A stretch of 12,346 nucleotides of DNA from Firmicutes bacterium UBA5420 (GCA_002409455.1 DHNI01000025.1:1-12346), one strand, 5' to 3'; positions 5,776-12,277 are shown, counted from the stretch's first letter. Notes: generated from the sequence alone by a model not told the origin. Program-made: numbers and translations.

Positions 5776-7223
5776 TTCTTCGTCCCCTTTTGGGCTTGCA
5801 TATCCTGAGGTTTTGTTAGCCGAGGCCGAACAGTGACCTGCGGGATAGGGTATCTGAGGATCACCCGCATAAGTGCAGGCCCGTCAAAGGGCAGCAAAGG
5901 CCACAAGTAGGGTATTCCAAACGACTTTGTCAGTCCAAAGACAATTAGGGTAACAATGAAAGCAGCCCCAAGCCCCCACCAGCCACCAAGCACGGCTCCA
6001 AAGAACAAGAGATAGCGGAAGAGGCGAATGGCGTTTCCAAACTCGATGCTCGGTGTCGCGAAACTACAGATAGCTACGATAGCGGTGTACAAAATAGCTT
6101 CACCGGTGAAAAGTCCAACTGACACCGCCAAGTCTCCAAGGATAATGGCTCCCACCAAACCGAGTGATGTTGCTAGAGCATCGGGGGTATGAATCAAAGC
6201 CATGCGAATGAGATCTAAACCAAGCTCTAAAAGCAGGAGCTGAAACCAAAGGGATAGGCGTCCCGGATCCTTCGGCCCGATAAATGCCAGCCAGCCTGGC
6301 AAGTTCGTACTCATGGCAAATTGATACCATAATGGTAGTAGAATTAGGGAGCCTAGGATACCCAGGCTGCGTACCCAGCGCAAATAGGTGCCAACTGGGG
6401 GATTTTGAAAGTACTCTTCCGCATGCTGCGTAAAATGCCATACAGTGACTGGTACGAGGAGCACAAAGGGAGTGGTATCCACAATAATGGTAATGTGGCC
6501 CTCGAGTAGGTGGGCTGCGGCAACATCGGGGCGCTCCGTATAGCGAGTGACCGGAAGGGGATTAAAAACGGTTCCCAGAATGTATTCCTCTAGGTTCTTT
6601 CCTCCCATAGGAATGGCATCCCGATCAATAGCTTCGATGCGCTTCTTGACCTCGCTTACCAAACTCGGATCAGCAATGTCCTTGATGTAGCCCACTAGAA
6701 CATCAGTTTTAGAGCGTCGGCCTACTTGTAACGCTTCAAAACGCAAGTTTGGATCTCGGACTCGTCTACGAATGAGGTTCACATTGAACAGGGCTGTCTC
6801 CACAAAGCCGTCTCGGGAACCTCTTGTAACCTTTTCCAATGTGGGTTCTTCCGAACCGCGTGTTACGTATTGGCGCACGTCCAAAACTGCAATATCCATG
6901 ACCCCATCAATAAGAAGGAGCATCGTCCCTGAGAGGAGCTCGTCTATTGCTGCTTCTAGGCTGCCCTCTGTACTTACCTCAAAAAAGGGAATATACTCTT
7001 GCAACAAGTGCTCAAGGGCGGTCTGTGTTATTCCCATACGGGGAATCGTCTGCAGGGCGCGCATAATGTGGATGGTGGCCACATCATTAACAAAGCCATC
7101 GAAAAACACCAAGGCAGCTTGTTTATGAGCCACTTTAAGCCTCCGTATCACCAGATCGAAGGTTATTTCGTAACCAAGCTCAGCCTCGAGTTGGGCTAAG
7201 TTCTCCTCCAGGTTTTTTCTCAT
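5763..7223 (-). CDS. spoVAF: Spore germination protein, GerA family, SpoVAF-like
   Basis: A 486-residue GerA-family A-subunit-type protein. The N-terminal cytosolic region (1-240) carries RGSRDGFVETALFNVNLIRRRVRDPNL (split around 135-160), QVGRRSKTDVLVGYIKDI and the family segment TVFNPLPVTRYTERPD. The C-terminal half has about five to six membrane segments (roughly 243-262, 287-305, 325-345, 352-372, 378-392, 403-432), with PTGEAILYTA-like GLFTGEAILYTAIVAICSFATPSIEF at 370-395. The ending RPRLTKPQDMQAQ resembles SpoVAF, as opposed to GerAA, GerBA or GerKA, and no B or C subunit is nearby. SpoVAF normally sits at the end of a spoVA operon; here it stands alone. It is thought to help amplify germinant-receptor signalling in the inner spore membrane. 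ATG 7223 has GGGAG seven nt upstream. A hairpin with a T-run ends only 15 nt before the ATG. Confidence 0.85.
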   Translation of the reverse strand: MRKNLEENLAQLEAELGYEITFDLVIRRLKVAHKQAALVFFDGFVNDVATIHIMRALQTIPRMGITQTALEHLLQEYIPFFEVSTEGSLEAAIDELLSGTMLLLIDGVMDIAVLDVRQYVTRGSEEPTLEKVTRGSRDGFVETALFNVNLIRRRVRDPNLRFEALQVGRRSKTDVLVGYIKDIADPSLVSEVKKRIEAIDRDAIPMGGKNLEEYILGTVFNPLPVTRYTERPDVAAAHLLEGHITIIVDTTPFVLLVPVTVWHFTQHAEEYFQNPPVGTYLRWVRSLGILGSLILLPLWYQFAMSTNLPGWLAFIGPKDPGRLSLWFQLLLLELGLDLIRMALIHTPDALATSLGLVGAIILGDLAVSVGLFTGEAILYTAIVAICSFATPSIEFGNAIRLFRYLLFFGAVLGGWWGLGAAFIVTLIVFGLTKSFGIPYLWPLLPFDGPALMRVILRYPIPQVTVRPRLTKPQDMQAQKGTKKGGR

Positions 7224-7237
7224 GCCATCACTCCCTG

Positions 7238-7281
7238 AAAAAAAACCGCCCCAAACTAGAGCGGTGCTCTTATGCGGGGCG
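7238..7281 (-). terminator. Branched terminator or attenuator before the spoVAF-like gene
   Basis: After the holin-like gene the minus strand has CGCCCC (7281-7276) pairing with GGGGCG (7252-7247), followed by G and eight T (7245-7238). Inside it is a second hairpin, AGAGC (7270-7266), loop ACC, GCTCT (7262-7258). A competing stem, ACCGC (7265-7261) with GCGGT (7249-7245), uses bases of both and would leave seven T directly behind. The T-run ends 14 nt before the SpoVAF-like ATG, leaving no room for a promoter in between. Confidence 0.65.
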
Positions 7282-7301
7282 AATCTTCTTGTTGCAAACG
7301 A

Positions 7302-7643
7302 TTAGCGTATAGTCGTAGGCACGAAGAGGTCGATGATACCTATCACGAAAGCTGCCAGCAAGGCTCCTATGACGGATACTTCCATACCAGGCACAACAAA
7401 TTGAGCGATCCAAATAGTAATGGCCGACACAATGAACCCCACCACACCTCGCCCATACGGCGAAACATTCTTTCCAAGAAGGCTTTCAATCACCCAACCT
7501 AGCACAGCAATGACCACCGCTGCAAAAAGAGCGTGAAAGAAACTCAACGCCCTAAAACCAGGTATTAAAAAGCCCACCAGCATTAAGACCAAAGCTGATA
7601 CGATAAAGCGCACAACAGCTCCCATCCAATCCAGATCAATCAC
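7302..7643 (-). CDS. Small membrane protein of the phage-holin-4 (YvlD-like) superfamily
   Basis: A protein of about 113 residues consisting almost entirely of hydrophobic helices with a short central loop (LLGKNVSPYGRG). The two halves resemble each other: RFIVSALVLMLVGFLIPGF near the start and GFIVSAITIWIAQFVVPGM after the loop, each followed by a second hydrophobic helix, pointing to an internal duplication and about four membrane segments. This matches the family named after phage holin 4, which is chromosomal in many Gram-positive bacteria and of unknown function; a prophage link is not implied. The start is uncertain. The GTG at 7643 sits inside GGGGTGAT, which looks like the ribosome binding site; CTG at 7634 is well spaced from it, and ATG at 7625 is the first ATG. 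Hairpins flank the gene on both sides. Confidence 0.75.
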   Translation of the reverse strand: MIDLDWMGAVVRFIVSALVLMLVGFLIPGFRALSFFHALFAAVVIAVLGWVIESLLGKNVSPYGRGVVGFIVSAITIWIAQFVVPGMEVSVIGALLAAFVIGIIDLFVPTTIR

Positions 7644-7677
7644 CCCACTTCTAAGTTTGCTAAAAACAGTATAACCA

Positions 7678-7708
7678 GAAAACGGCTTAGTTATCCTAAG
7701 CCGTTTTC
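7678..7708. terminator. Perfect 13-bp hairpin, probable bidirectional terminator
   Basis: GAAAACGGCTTAG (7678-7690) pairs perfectly with CTAAGCCGTTTTC (7696-7708) around a 5-nt loop. A-rich and T-rich ends give a short T-run in either direction. It lies 15 nt downstream of the dodecin stop codon and 34 nt before the holin-like start. Both neighbours are on the minus strand, so its main role should be ending the dipeptidase-dodecin transcript. The T-run is only four long, which may allow readthrough. Confidence 0.8.
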
Positions 7709-7723
7709 ACAAGTAAGAAGAAT

Positions 7724-7936
7724 TCAATTTTCCACTTTGAACGCAATCTGAACATCGGCGCGGTAGCCCGTGATGTCACCGTTAGGACTTACCTGACCGG
7801 TCCAGTTTGTAACCTCTACACCGGTGATACCTCGAACAGTCTTCGCCGCTTCTTTGACAGCCACCTGGACAGCATCTTCCCAACTTTGATCGGATTCTCC
7901 AACGAGTTCAATTACCTTTACTACATTCGATCCCAA
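7724..7936 (-). CDS. Dodecin flavin-binding protein (TTG start)
   Basis: A 70-residue dodecin: MGSNVVKVIELVGESDQSWE, then DAVQVAVKEAAKTVRGITGV, then EVTNWTGQVSPNGDITGYRA and DVQIAFKVEN. This is the beta-alpha-beta-beta fold that assembles into hollow dodecamers binding flavins between stacked tryptophans; Trp45 in the NWTGQV motif is the expected flavin-stacking residue. Dodecins store or buffer FMN/riboflavin. The start is TTG at 7936, preceded by AAAGGAGG with a 7-nt spacer. An in-frame ATG exists at 8002 but would add 22 residues, overlap the dipeptidase gene and lack a ribosome binding site, while dodecins begin right at the first strand (VVKVIEL). It follows the dipeptidase gene by 44 nt with no terminator between, so the two are probably co-transcribed. 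Confidence 0.93.
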   Translation of the reverse strand: MGSNVVKVIELVGESDQSWEDAVQVAVKEAAKTVRGITGVEVTNWTGQVSPNGDITGYRADVQIAFKVEN

Positions 7937-7980
7937 TGGGTAGCCTCCTTTTTCCCTAGCATATCCCCCTGGGCCTTGGT

Positions 7981-8919
7981 CTAATCCAGAACAGTCTGGC
8001 AAAGCCTTAATAAATTACCACCCATGATCTTTTCGATATCACCTTTCGTGTAACCTCGTTCACGCAGAATATCTGCTAGTTCAGAAGTCTTTCCGTAGTG
8101 ATCCAAACCCAGAGGCGTACGATCGATACCATCAAAATCAGAGCCTAACCCCACGCAGTCTACCCCACCTACGTTGACTAAGTACTCTATCTGCTCTACA
8201 ACATCGTGTATGGTGGCTTGCCTTTCTTTGGCAAGAAAGTGGGTACAGAAGTTCACACCTATCACACCACCCCCGTCTGCGAGCCTGATAATTTGCTCAT
8301 CCGTTAAATTGCGCGGATGGTCACATAGTGCTTTGGCATTTGAATGGGAAGCTAAAACCGGGGCCTCGCTCAAACGTAGCACATCCCAAAAACCCTCCTC
8401 ATTGAGGTGGGACACATCCACCAACATCCCCAGTCTGTTCATCTCTTTCACCACCGCCTGCCCAAAGAGGCTCAATCCGCCCCCGCTCGATCCCTCCCCT
8501 TGACCGGCGGCCAAATCATTGCGATGGTTCCAGGTTAATGTCAATAGTCTAACGCCCAGACGATAGAACATCCTCAGGTTGGCAAGTTTGCCCTCCAATG
8601 CTTCACCGCCCTCAATGGCTAACAAACATGACATCTTACCGCTCTTTTGGTTTTCAGAAATATCCTTAGTCGTGCCTGCAAAGGCCAGATCCTGCCCAAA
8701 GTCCTCCATCCACTGCCAAAAGAGATCGAGCATTTCTAGGGTATTGTGTAGAGCCTTGCCGTGGTAATACTTTGGGGAAATGAAGGCGGCAAAGAACTGT
8801 GCGCCACCCCCATTTTGACGCAATTTTGCAAGATCGACATGTCCCTCATTGGCATCGAGTGTTTGATTCGTGCCAAGCAGGCGCGAGAGTGTATCGACAT
8901 GAGCATCAAAAATAAACAC
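7981..8919 (-). CDS. Membrane dipeptidase, peptidase family M19 (renal dipeptidase-like)
   Basis: A 312-residue zinc dipeptidase of the amidohydrolase fold. Visible metal and active-site residues are DAHVDT (His7, Asp9), AIEGGEA (Glu103, the bridging ligand), VDVSH (His171), SHSNA (His192) and GSDFDG (Asp261). Also typical are LGVRLLTLTWNHRNDLA, NLTDEQI, GGVIGVNF and the closing MGGNLLRL. The family cleaves dipeptides, often with a D-residue at the C-terminal position, and has no signal peptide here, so it should be cytosolic. The start is GTG at 8919 with GGAGG nine nt upstream. It follows strong tandem hairpins downstream of spoVS by 31 nt and is the first gene of a pair with dodecin. The physiological substrate cannot be told from sequence. 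Confidence 0.95.
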   Translation of the reverse strand: MFIFDAHVDTLSRLLGTNQTLDANEGHVDLAKLRQNGGGAQFFAAFISPKYYHGKALHNTLEMLDLFWQWMEDFGQDLAFAGTTKDISENQKSGKMSCLLAIEGGEALEGKLANLRMFYRLGVRLLTLTWNHRNDLAAGQGEGSSGGGLSLFGQAVVKEMNRLGMLVDVSHLNEEGFWDVLRLSEAPVLASHSNAKALCDHPRNLTDEQIIRLADGGGVIGVNFCTHFLAKERQATIHDVVEQIEYLVNVGGVDCVGLGSDFDGIDRTPLGLDHYGKTSELADILRERGYTKGDIEKIMGGNLLRLCQTVLD

Positions 8920-8950
8920 AGGTCATAACCTCCGTTGTTATCCTTGGATT

Positions 8951-9000
8951 AAAAAAACAAAGCCTGCCTACTACGGCAGGCTGCCCACCCTGAGGCGGGC
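8951..9000 (-). terminator. Tandem-hairpin terminator after spoVS
   Basis: Two adjacent GC-rich hairpins follow spoVS on the minus strand. The first is GCCCGCC (9000-8994), loop TCAG, GGTGGGC (8989-8983), 7 bp with one G-U pair. The second is AGCCTGCC (8982-8975), 6-nt loop, GGCAGGCT (8968-8961), a perfect 8 bp, followed by TTGTTTTTTT (8960-8951). The second is a textbook intrinsic terminator. The first may strengthen it. Confidence 0.92.
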
Positions 9001-9018
9001 GGTATTTGCTTATTGACT

Positions 9019-9279
9019 CTAACGTGGTTCCACAATCAACTTAATTGCCGTACGTTCCTCGCTATCAATCATAACGTCAGTGAATGCAGGGATACATACC
9101 AGATCAACTCCGCTAGGGGCCACAAAGCCTCTTGCTATGGCTACTGCTTTGACCGCCTGGTTTAGCGCACCGGCTCCGATGGCCTGAACCTCAGCCCTTC
9201 CTTCTTCGCGCACTTTTCCCGCCAGGGCACCAGCGACCTTGTTGGGTATAGAGTTTGCCGACACTTTTAATACTTCCAT
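9019..9279 (-). CDS. spoVS: Stage V sporulation protein S
   Basis: An 86-residue SpoVS, the usual length for the family. The sequence MEVLKVSANSIPNKVAGALA, then KVREEGRAEVQAIGAGALNQ, then AVKAVAIARGFVAPSGVDLV and ending AIKLIVEPR is nearly the canonical one. SpoVS is an Alba-like small protein that in Bacillus influences asymmetric septation, coat assembly and the transition to spore formation; it is thought to bind nucleic acid. ATG 9279 has AAAGGAGGT nine nt upstream. It lies 101 nt downstream of ymdB, as in Bacillus (rny-ymdB-spoVS), with a sigma-H-like promoter in the gap, and is followed by a strong double hairpin, so it can be expressed as a single-gene transcript. Confidence 0.97.
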   Translation of the reverse strand: MEVLKVSANSIPNKVAGALAGKVREEGRAEVQAIGAGALNQAVKAVAIARGFVAPSGVDLVCIPAFTDVMIDSEERTAIKLIVEPR

Positions 9280-9329
9280 GTTAAGGTGACCTCCTTTAGT
9301 GAAAACGCTACTGCTAAATGTATTGACGT

Positions 9330-9365
9330 TAATAACTTATTAGATATTTACTGGGAAAATCCTCC
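9330..9365 (-). promoter_or_regulatory. Candidate sigma-H promoter for spoVS, with overlapping palindrome
   Basis: In the 101-nt gap between ymdB and spoVS the minus strand has GGAGGATTT (9365-9357), a complete match to the sigma-H -35 pattern RnAGGAwWW. An 11-nt spacer leads to ATCTAAT (9345-9339), which matches the -10 pattern RnnGAAT except for one base. spoVS is a known sigma-H target in Bacillus subtilis. The -35 also looks like a ribosome binding site, but no start codon follows at a usable distance. TAATAAGTTATTA (9342-9330), a perfect palindrome around one base, covers the -10 end and possible start point and could be an operator. Confidence 0.45.
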
Positions 9366-9380
9366 TTTTATGAAAATTTA

Positions 9381-10148
9381 TTAAACTTTCACGCGGAAAA
9401 TGTTCTCTGCAGTACCGTCATTTTGCAACGTAATCACAACTCCAGTCAGGCTAGCAGCACCTTTAGCCACCGAAAAGCGATTGGGAAGCTGGGTCAAAAA
9501 TTTATTAATTACCGCATCCGCTTCAACCCCTAAAATGCCATCTACTGGACCGCACATTCCAAGATCAGTGACATAAGCGGTTCCCTTAGGCAAAATCTGT
9601 TCATCGGCTGTCGCCACGTGGGTGTGTGTGCCCACAAGAGCACTGATGCGTCCATCTAAATAACGGGCCAGGGCGATCTTTTCTGAAGTCGCCTCCCCGT
9701 GGAAATCCACGATCACATGTGTAACATCCCCTGGCAGTTCAGCCAAAATGGTGTCGGCTGTCCGAAAGGGACAGTCATAGTCGCCCATAAAGACGCGACC
9801 GATCAGACTCATTACTGCCACTACAGCCTCCCGGTTACGCTGGATAAAAACGGAGGATCCAGGAACTGTAGGAGGATAGTTCCCTGGTCTGAGAATACGT
9901 GGCTCTTGATCAATATATGTATACATTTCTTTTTGGTCCCAAATATGGTTACCACTCGTCAAAACATGAATGCCCAACGCAAATAGCTCTTCAGCCACCT
10001 TTTTCGTCAAGCCAAAACCGCCGGCTGCATTCTCACCATTGGCCACAACCAATTCGGCTTGGTATTTTTGCACAAGTTCAGGGAGGTACTGGGCAACAAT
10101 TTTCCGCCCAGGTCTGCCGAAAATATCCCCTAACATAAGTACTCTCAT
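9381..10148 (-). CDS. ymdB: YmdB-family metallophosphoesterase (2',3'-cyclic nucleotide phosphodiesterase)
   Basis: A 255-residue binuclear metallophosphoesterase. Metal-binding motifs are GDIFGRPGR (Asp8), ANGENAAGG (Glu39, Asn40), SGNHIWD (Asn67, His68), VDFHGEATSEK (His150) and GTHTHV (His175, His177), the typical set and length for YmdB. In Bacillus subtilis YmdB has phosphodiesterase activity on cyclic nucleotides, affects the switch between motility and biofilm formation, and is encoded next to RNase Y. ATG 10148 overlaps the preceding gene as ATGA, so translation is coupled to the unrecognised 168-residue protein rather than directly to rny. Downstream lie a sigma-H-like promoter and spoVS. 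Confidence 0.96.
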   Translation of the reverse strand: MRVLMLGDIFGRPGRKIVAQYLPELVQKYQAELVVANGENAAGGFGLTKKVAEELFALGIHVLTSGNHIWDQKEMYTYIDQEPRILRPGNYPPTVPGSSVFIQRNREAVVAVMSLIGRVFMGDYDCPFRTADTILAELPGDVTHVIVDFHGEATSEKIALARYLDGRISALVGTHTHVATADEQILPKGTAYVTDLGMCGPVDGILGVEADAVINKFLTQLPNRFSVAKGAASLTGVVITLQNDGTAENIFRVKV

Positions 10149-10651
10149 GATTCTCTCACCCCAAGTGGAACACTGAAAACTAACACTCGCCCATTCTCTC
10201 GAAATCCTGTCAAACGTTCACGAGATCGTGATGTACTTGCCATTAATAGCGCCTCAATAAGCAAATTCTGCTCAAACTCGTCGTCCCCAGCCATCTGCTG
10301 CCCCTCGCGGATAACGGCATCGCCATAGTAATCACTCACAAGCTCCACGATCAGGTTAAACTCGCTCAGGGATATGCTAGGCAAATCTCTGACCACCTCA
10401 ATGGCCGTCAGCTCACCCGTATCGGTCTTTCGCAAGGACGCTACGGTAACGTCATCACCTCTCAGGTTGTGGAAGAGGGTCAAGTGGGATTCAAAGCGGC
10501 GCACAAAGTTCGAAAAATCCTGCTGTGCCCCCCTTAATAAGAAAGCCAAGCGCAATGCATTTGTTTCTGGATCATAGTGAATTGTAGCAATTTGCGGAAA
10601 ACGGACTAGGACTGCAATAAATAGATCGACTTGACTGCCTTCACGTTCCAT
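10145..10651 (-). CDS. Conserved-looking hypothetical protein between rny and ymdB
   Basis: A 168-residue soluble protein that I do not recognise. It starts MEREGSQVDLFIAVLVRFPQ and has a mixed alpha/beta character: a strand-rich first half (IATIHYDPETNALRLAFLLRG), an amphipathic helix (QQDFSNFVRRFESHLTLFHN), a strand pair (VTVASLRKTDTGELTAIEVVRD), a helical second half (EFNLIVELVSDYYGDAVIRE, EFEQNLLIEALLMAS) and a basic stretch SRSRERLTGFRENGRVLVFSV. There is no signal peptide, membrane helix or cysteine motif. The start is ATG 10651, with GGGAGG seven nt upstream; an ATG 18 nt earlier (10669) has none. It overlaps ymdB as ATGA and sits just after the rny terminator. Its place between two genes of RNA and nucleotide metabolism suggests a role with RNase Y or YmdB, but that is inference from position only. 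Confidence 0.8.
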   Translation of the reverse strand: MEREGSQVDLFIAVLVRFPQIATIHYDPETNALRLAFLLRGAQQDFSNFVRRFESHLTLFHNLRGDDVTVASLRKTDTGELTAIEVVRDLPSISLSEFNLIVELVSDYYGDAVIREGQQMAGDDEFEQNLLIEALLMASTSRSRERLTGFRENGRVLVFSVPLGVRES

Positions 10652-10676
10652 CAACGCCCCTCCCAACATTGAATCG

Positions 10677-10706
10677 AAAAATAAAACCAGGCAATAGCCT
10701 GGTCTT
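10677..10706 (-). terminator. Terminator after rny, overlapping its stop codon
   Basis: On the minus strand ACCAGGC (10703-10697), loop TATT, GCCTGGT (10692-10686) forms a perfect 7-bp stem that can be lengthened by A-U and G-U pairs to about 9-10, followed by TTTATTTTT (10685-10677). The left flank runs into the rny stop codon (10707-10705). The next gene starts at 10651, so no full promoter fits between; ymdB expression should need readthrough or a promoter inside rny. Confidence 0.85.
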
Positions 10707-12255
10707 ATTTAGCGTATTCCACGGCACGGGTTTCGCGAATCACGGTCACTTTGATTTGACCGGGATATTCAAGCTCCGCTTCAATGCGCTTGACGATATC
10801 ACGGCTCAATTGCACCGCCGTGGCATCATTGACCCGCTCGGGTTTCACCATAATGCGCACTTCTCGGCCCGCTTGGATTGCATAGGATTTCTCTACACCA
10901 TCAAAGGATGATGCGATCTCCTCCAATTTTTGCAGACGTTTGATGTAACTCTCCAACGTCTCCCGCCGTGCTCCAGGTCGAGCTGCCGATATAGAATCTG
11001 CAGCTGTCACCAACACTGCTTCCACGCTTTCCGCCTCATAATCACCATGATGACAAGCCATAGCATGGATAACATCGTTATTCTCTTTGTATCTACGCAG
11101 AAGATCGATCCCAATCTCAATGTGGGTACCTTCTACCTCGTGATCGACGGCTTTGCCAATATCATGCAACAAACCTGCTCGGCGAGCGAGTCTAGCATCA
11201 ACGCCAAGTTCTGCAGCCATGATACCTGCCAAATGCGCCACTTCGATCGAGTGTTTCAAAACATTCTGACCATAGCTAGTTCGAAAACGTAGTCTTCCTA
11301 ACAACTTAATAATCTCTGGATGCAAACCATGGACATCTGCGTCTAAGGTGGCCTGCTCTCCCGCATCTCGAATCACTGCATCTACTTCTTTACGGGCTTT
11401 CTCAACCATCTCTTCGATGCGTGCCGGATGGATTCGTCCATCGACGATCAAGCGCTCTAAGGCAATCCGCGCCACTTCTCGGCGCACAGGGTCAAATCCT
11501 GAAAGGATCACCGCTTCAGGCGTATCATCGATAATGAGATCAATGCCCGTCAGGGTTTCTAATGCTCGAATATTTCTACCTTCCCTGCCGATAATTCGCC
11601 CCTTCATATCATCATTAGGGAGCGGCACAACCGAGACGGTCGATTCGGCAACGTGATCTGCCGCCGTCCGCTGAATCGCCAGGGAGATGATATCACGGGC
11701 TTGCTTCTCAGCTGTCTCCCGCGCTTGTGTCTCCAATTCACGGATCATGATTGCAGTTTCATGCTTTACTTCATCTTCCACCGTCTTCAAAATTAGATTT
11801 CTGGCATCTTCAGTCGTCAGGCGGGAAATGCGTTCAAGCTCCGCGCGCTGCCGGTTGAGAAGTTCATCCACCTCAGCCTGCTGTTGCTCTACTTCGCGAT
11901 TTTTGCGCTGCAGAGCTTCATCTTTGCGTTCGAGGGAATCATTGCGCTTGTCGAGCGTTTCTTCTTTTTGCGAAAGCCGACGTTCTAACTGGTTCAGCTC
12001 TGTGCGGCGCTCTCTTGATTCTTTGTCTACCTCGGCCCTAGCTTTGTGAATTTCTTCTCGTGCTTCAACCAAAGCTTCCCGCTTTTTGGTCTCAGCGTCA
12101 CGTTCGGCGTCTTGAAGAATTCGACGAGACTCCTCTTCGGCTGATCGAATGGTTGCTTCAGCAGATTTCTTCCGGAGGTAGTACCCAAAAACGACTGCAA
12201 CGACTGCAATCAATCCGTATTTAATTACCGTAACCAATAAATCGATACTGTTCAC
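10705..12255 (-). CDS. rny: Ribonuclease Y
   Basis: A 516-residue RNase Y, the membrane-anchored endoribonuclease that begins decay of many mRNAs in Bacillota. Order of parts: one membrane helix (about 8-26, TVIKYGLIAVVAVVFGYYL), a long charged coiled coil (30-190), a KH RNA-binding domain with the loop GREG at 223-226 (GRIIGREGRNIRALETLTG), and an HD domain with catalytic His364-Asp365 (LLHDIGKAVDHEVEGTH) and HHGDYE at 401-406. The ending VIRETRAVEYAK is canonical. Length agrees with Bacillus RNase Y (about 520). The start is uncertain by a few residues: GTG 12255 lies inside the ribosome binding site AGGAGGTGA (12260-12252), only 2 nt after the overlapping AAAGGAGG; an ATC at 12246 has ideal spacing but is non-canonical. 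Hairpins flank the gene on both sides. Confidence 0.97.
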   Translation of the reverse strand: MNSIDLLVTVIKYGLIAVVAVVFGYYLRKKSAEATIRSAEEESRRILQDAERDAETKKREALVEAREEIHKARAEVDKESRERRTELNQLERRLSQKEETLDKRNDSLERKDEALQRKNREVEQQQAEVDELLNRQRAELERISRLTTEDARNLILKTVEDEVKHETAIMIRELETQARETAEKQARDIISLAIQRTAADHVAESTVSVVPLPNDDMKGRIIGREGRNIRALETLTGIDLIIDDTPEAVILSGFDPVRREVARIALERLIVDGRIHPARIEEMVEKARKEVDAVIRDAGEQATLDADVHGLHPEIIKLLGRLRFRTSYGQNVLKHSIEVAHLAGIMAAELGVDARLARRAGLLHDIGKAVDHEVEGTHIEIGIDLLRRYKENNDVIHAMACHHGDYEAESVEAVLVTAADSISAARPGARRETLESYIKRLQKLEEIASSFDGVEKSYAIQAGREVRIMVKPERVNDATAVQLSRDIVKRIEAELEYPGQIKVTVIRETRAVEYAK

Positions 12256-12277
12256 CTCCTCCTTTCAAAAAAACCTT

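Noticed and set aside
7246..7300. A sigma-G promoter for the SpoVAF-like gene around the CATAAGA sequence
   Set aside because: No acceptable -35 element lies 17-18 nt upstream, so the match rests on one box only.
7302..7643. Holin-like gene as a sign of prophage
   Set aside because: The family is common in chromosomes, and no endolysin, phage structural gene, integrase or att-like repeat is present.
7937..8002. A 22-residue N-terminal extension of dodecin from ATG 8002
   Set aside because: It overlaps the dipeptidase end, has no ribosome binding site, and the dodecin fold begins at VVKVIEL; TTG 7936 has a well-spaced AAAGGAGG.
9349..9369. An orphan AAAAGGAGG upstream of spoVS as the start signal of a small gene
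   Set aside because: No ATG, GTG or TTG follows within 5-12 nt and the frames close quickly; a sigma-H -35 element explains the sequence better.
11348..12049. Long plus-strand open frames opposite rny
   Set aside because: Their Ser/Arg/Cys-rich translations are the antisense of coding sequence with biased codons in the coiled coil and KH region; no ribosome binding site or family resemblance.
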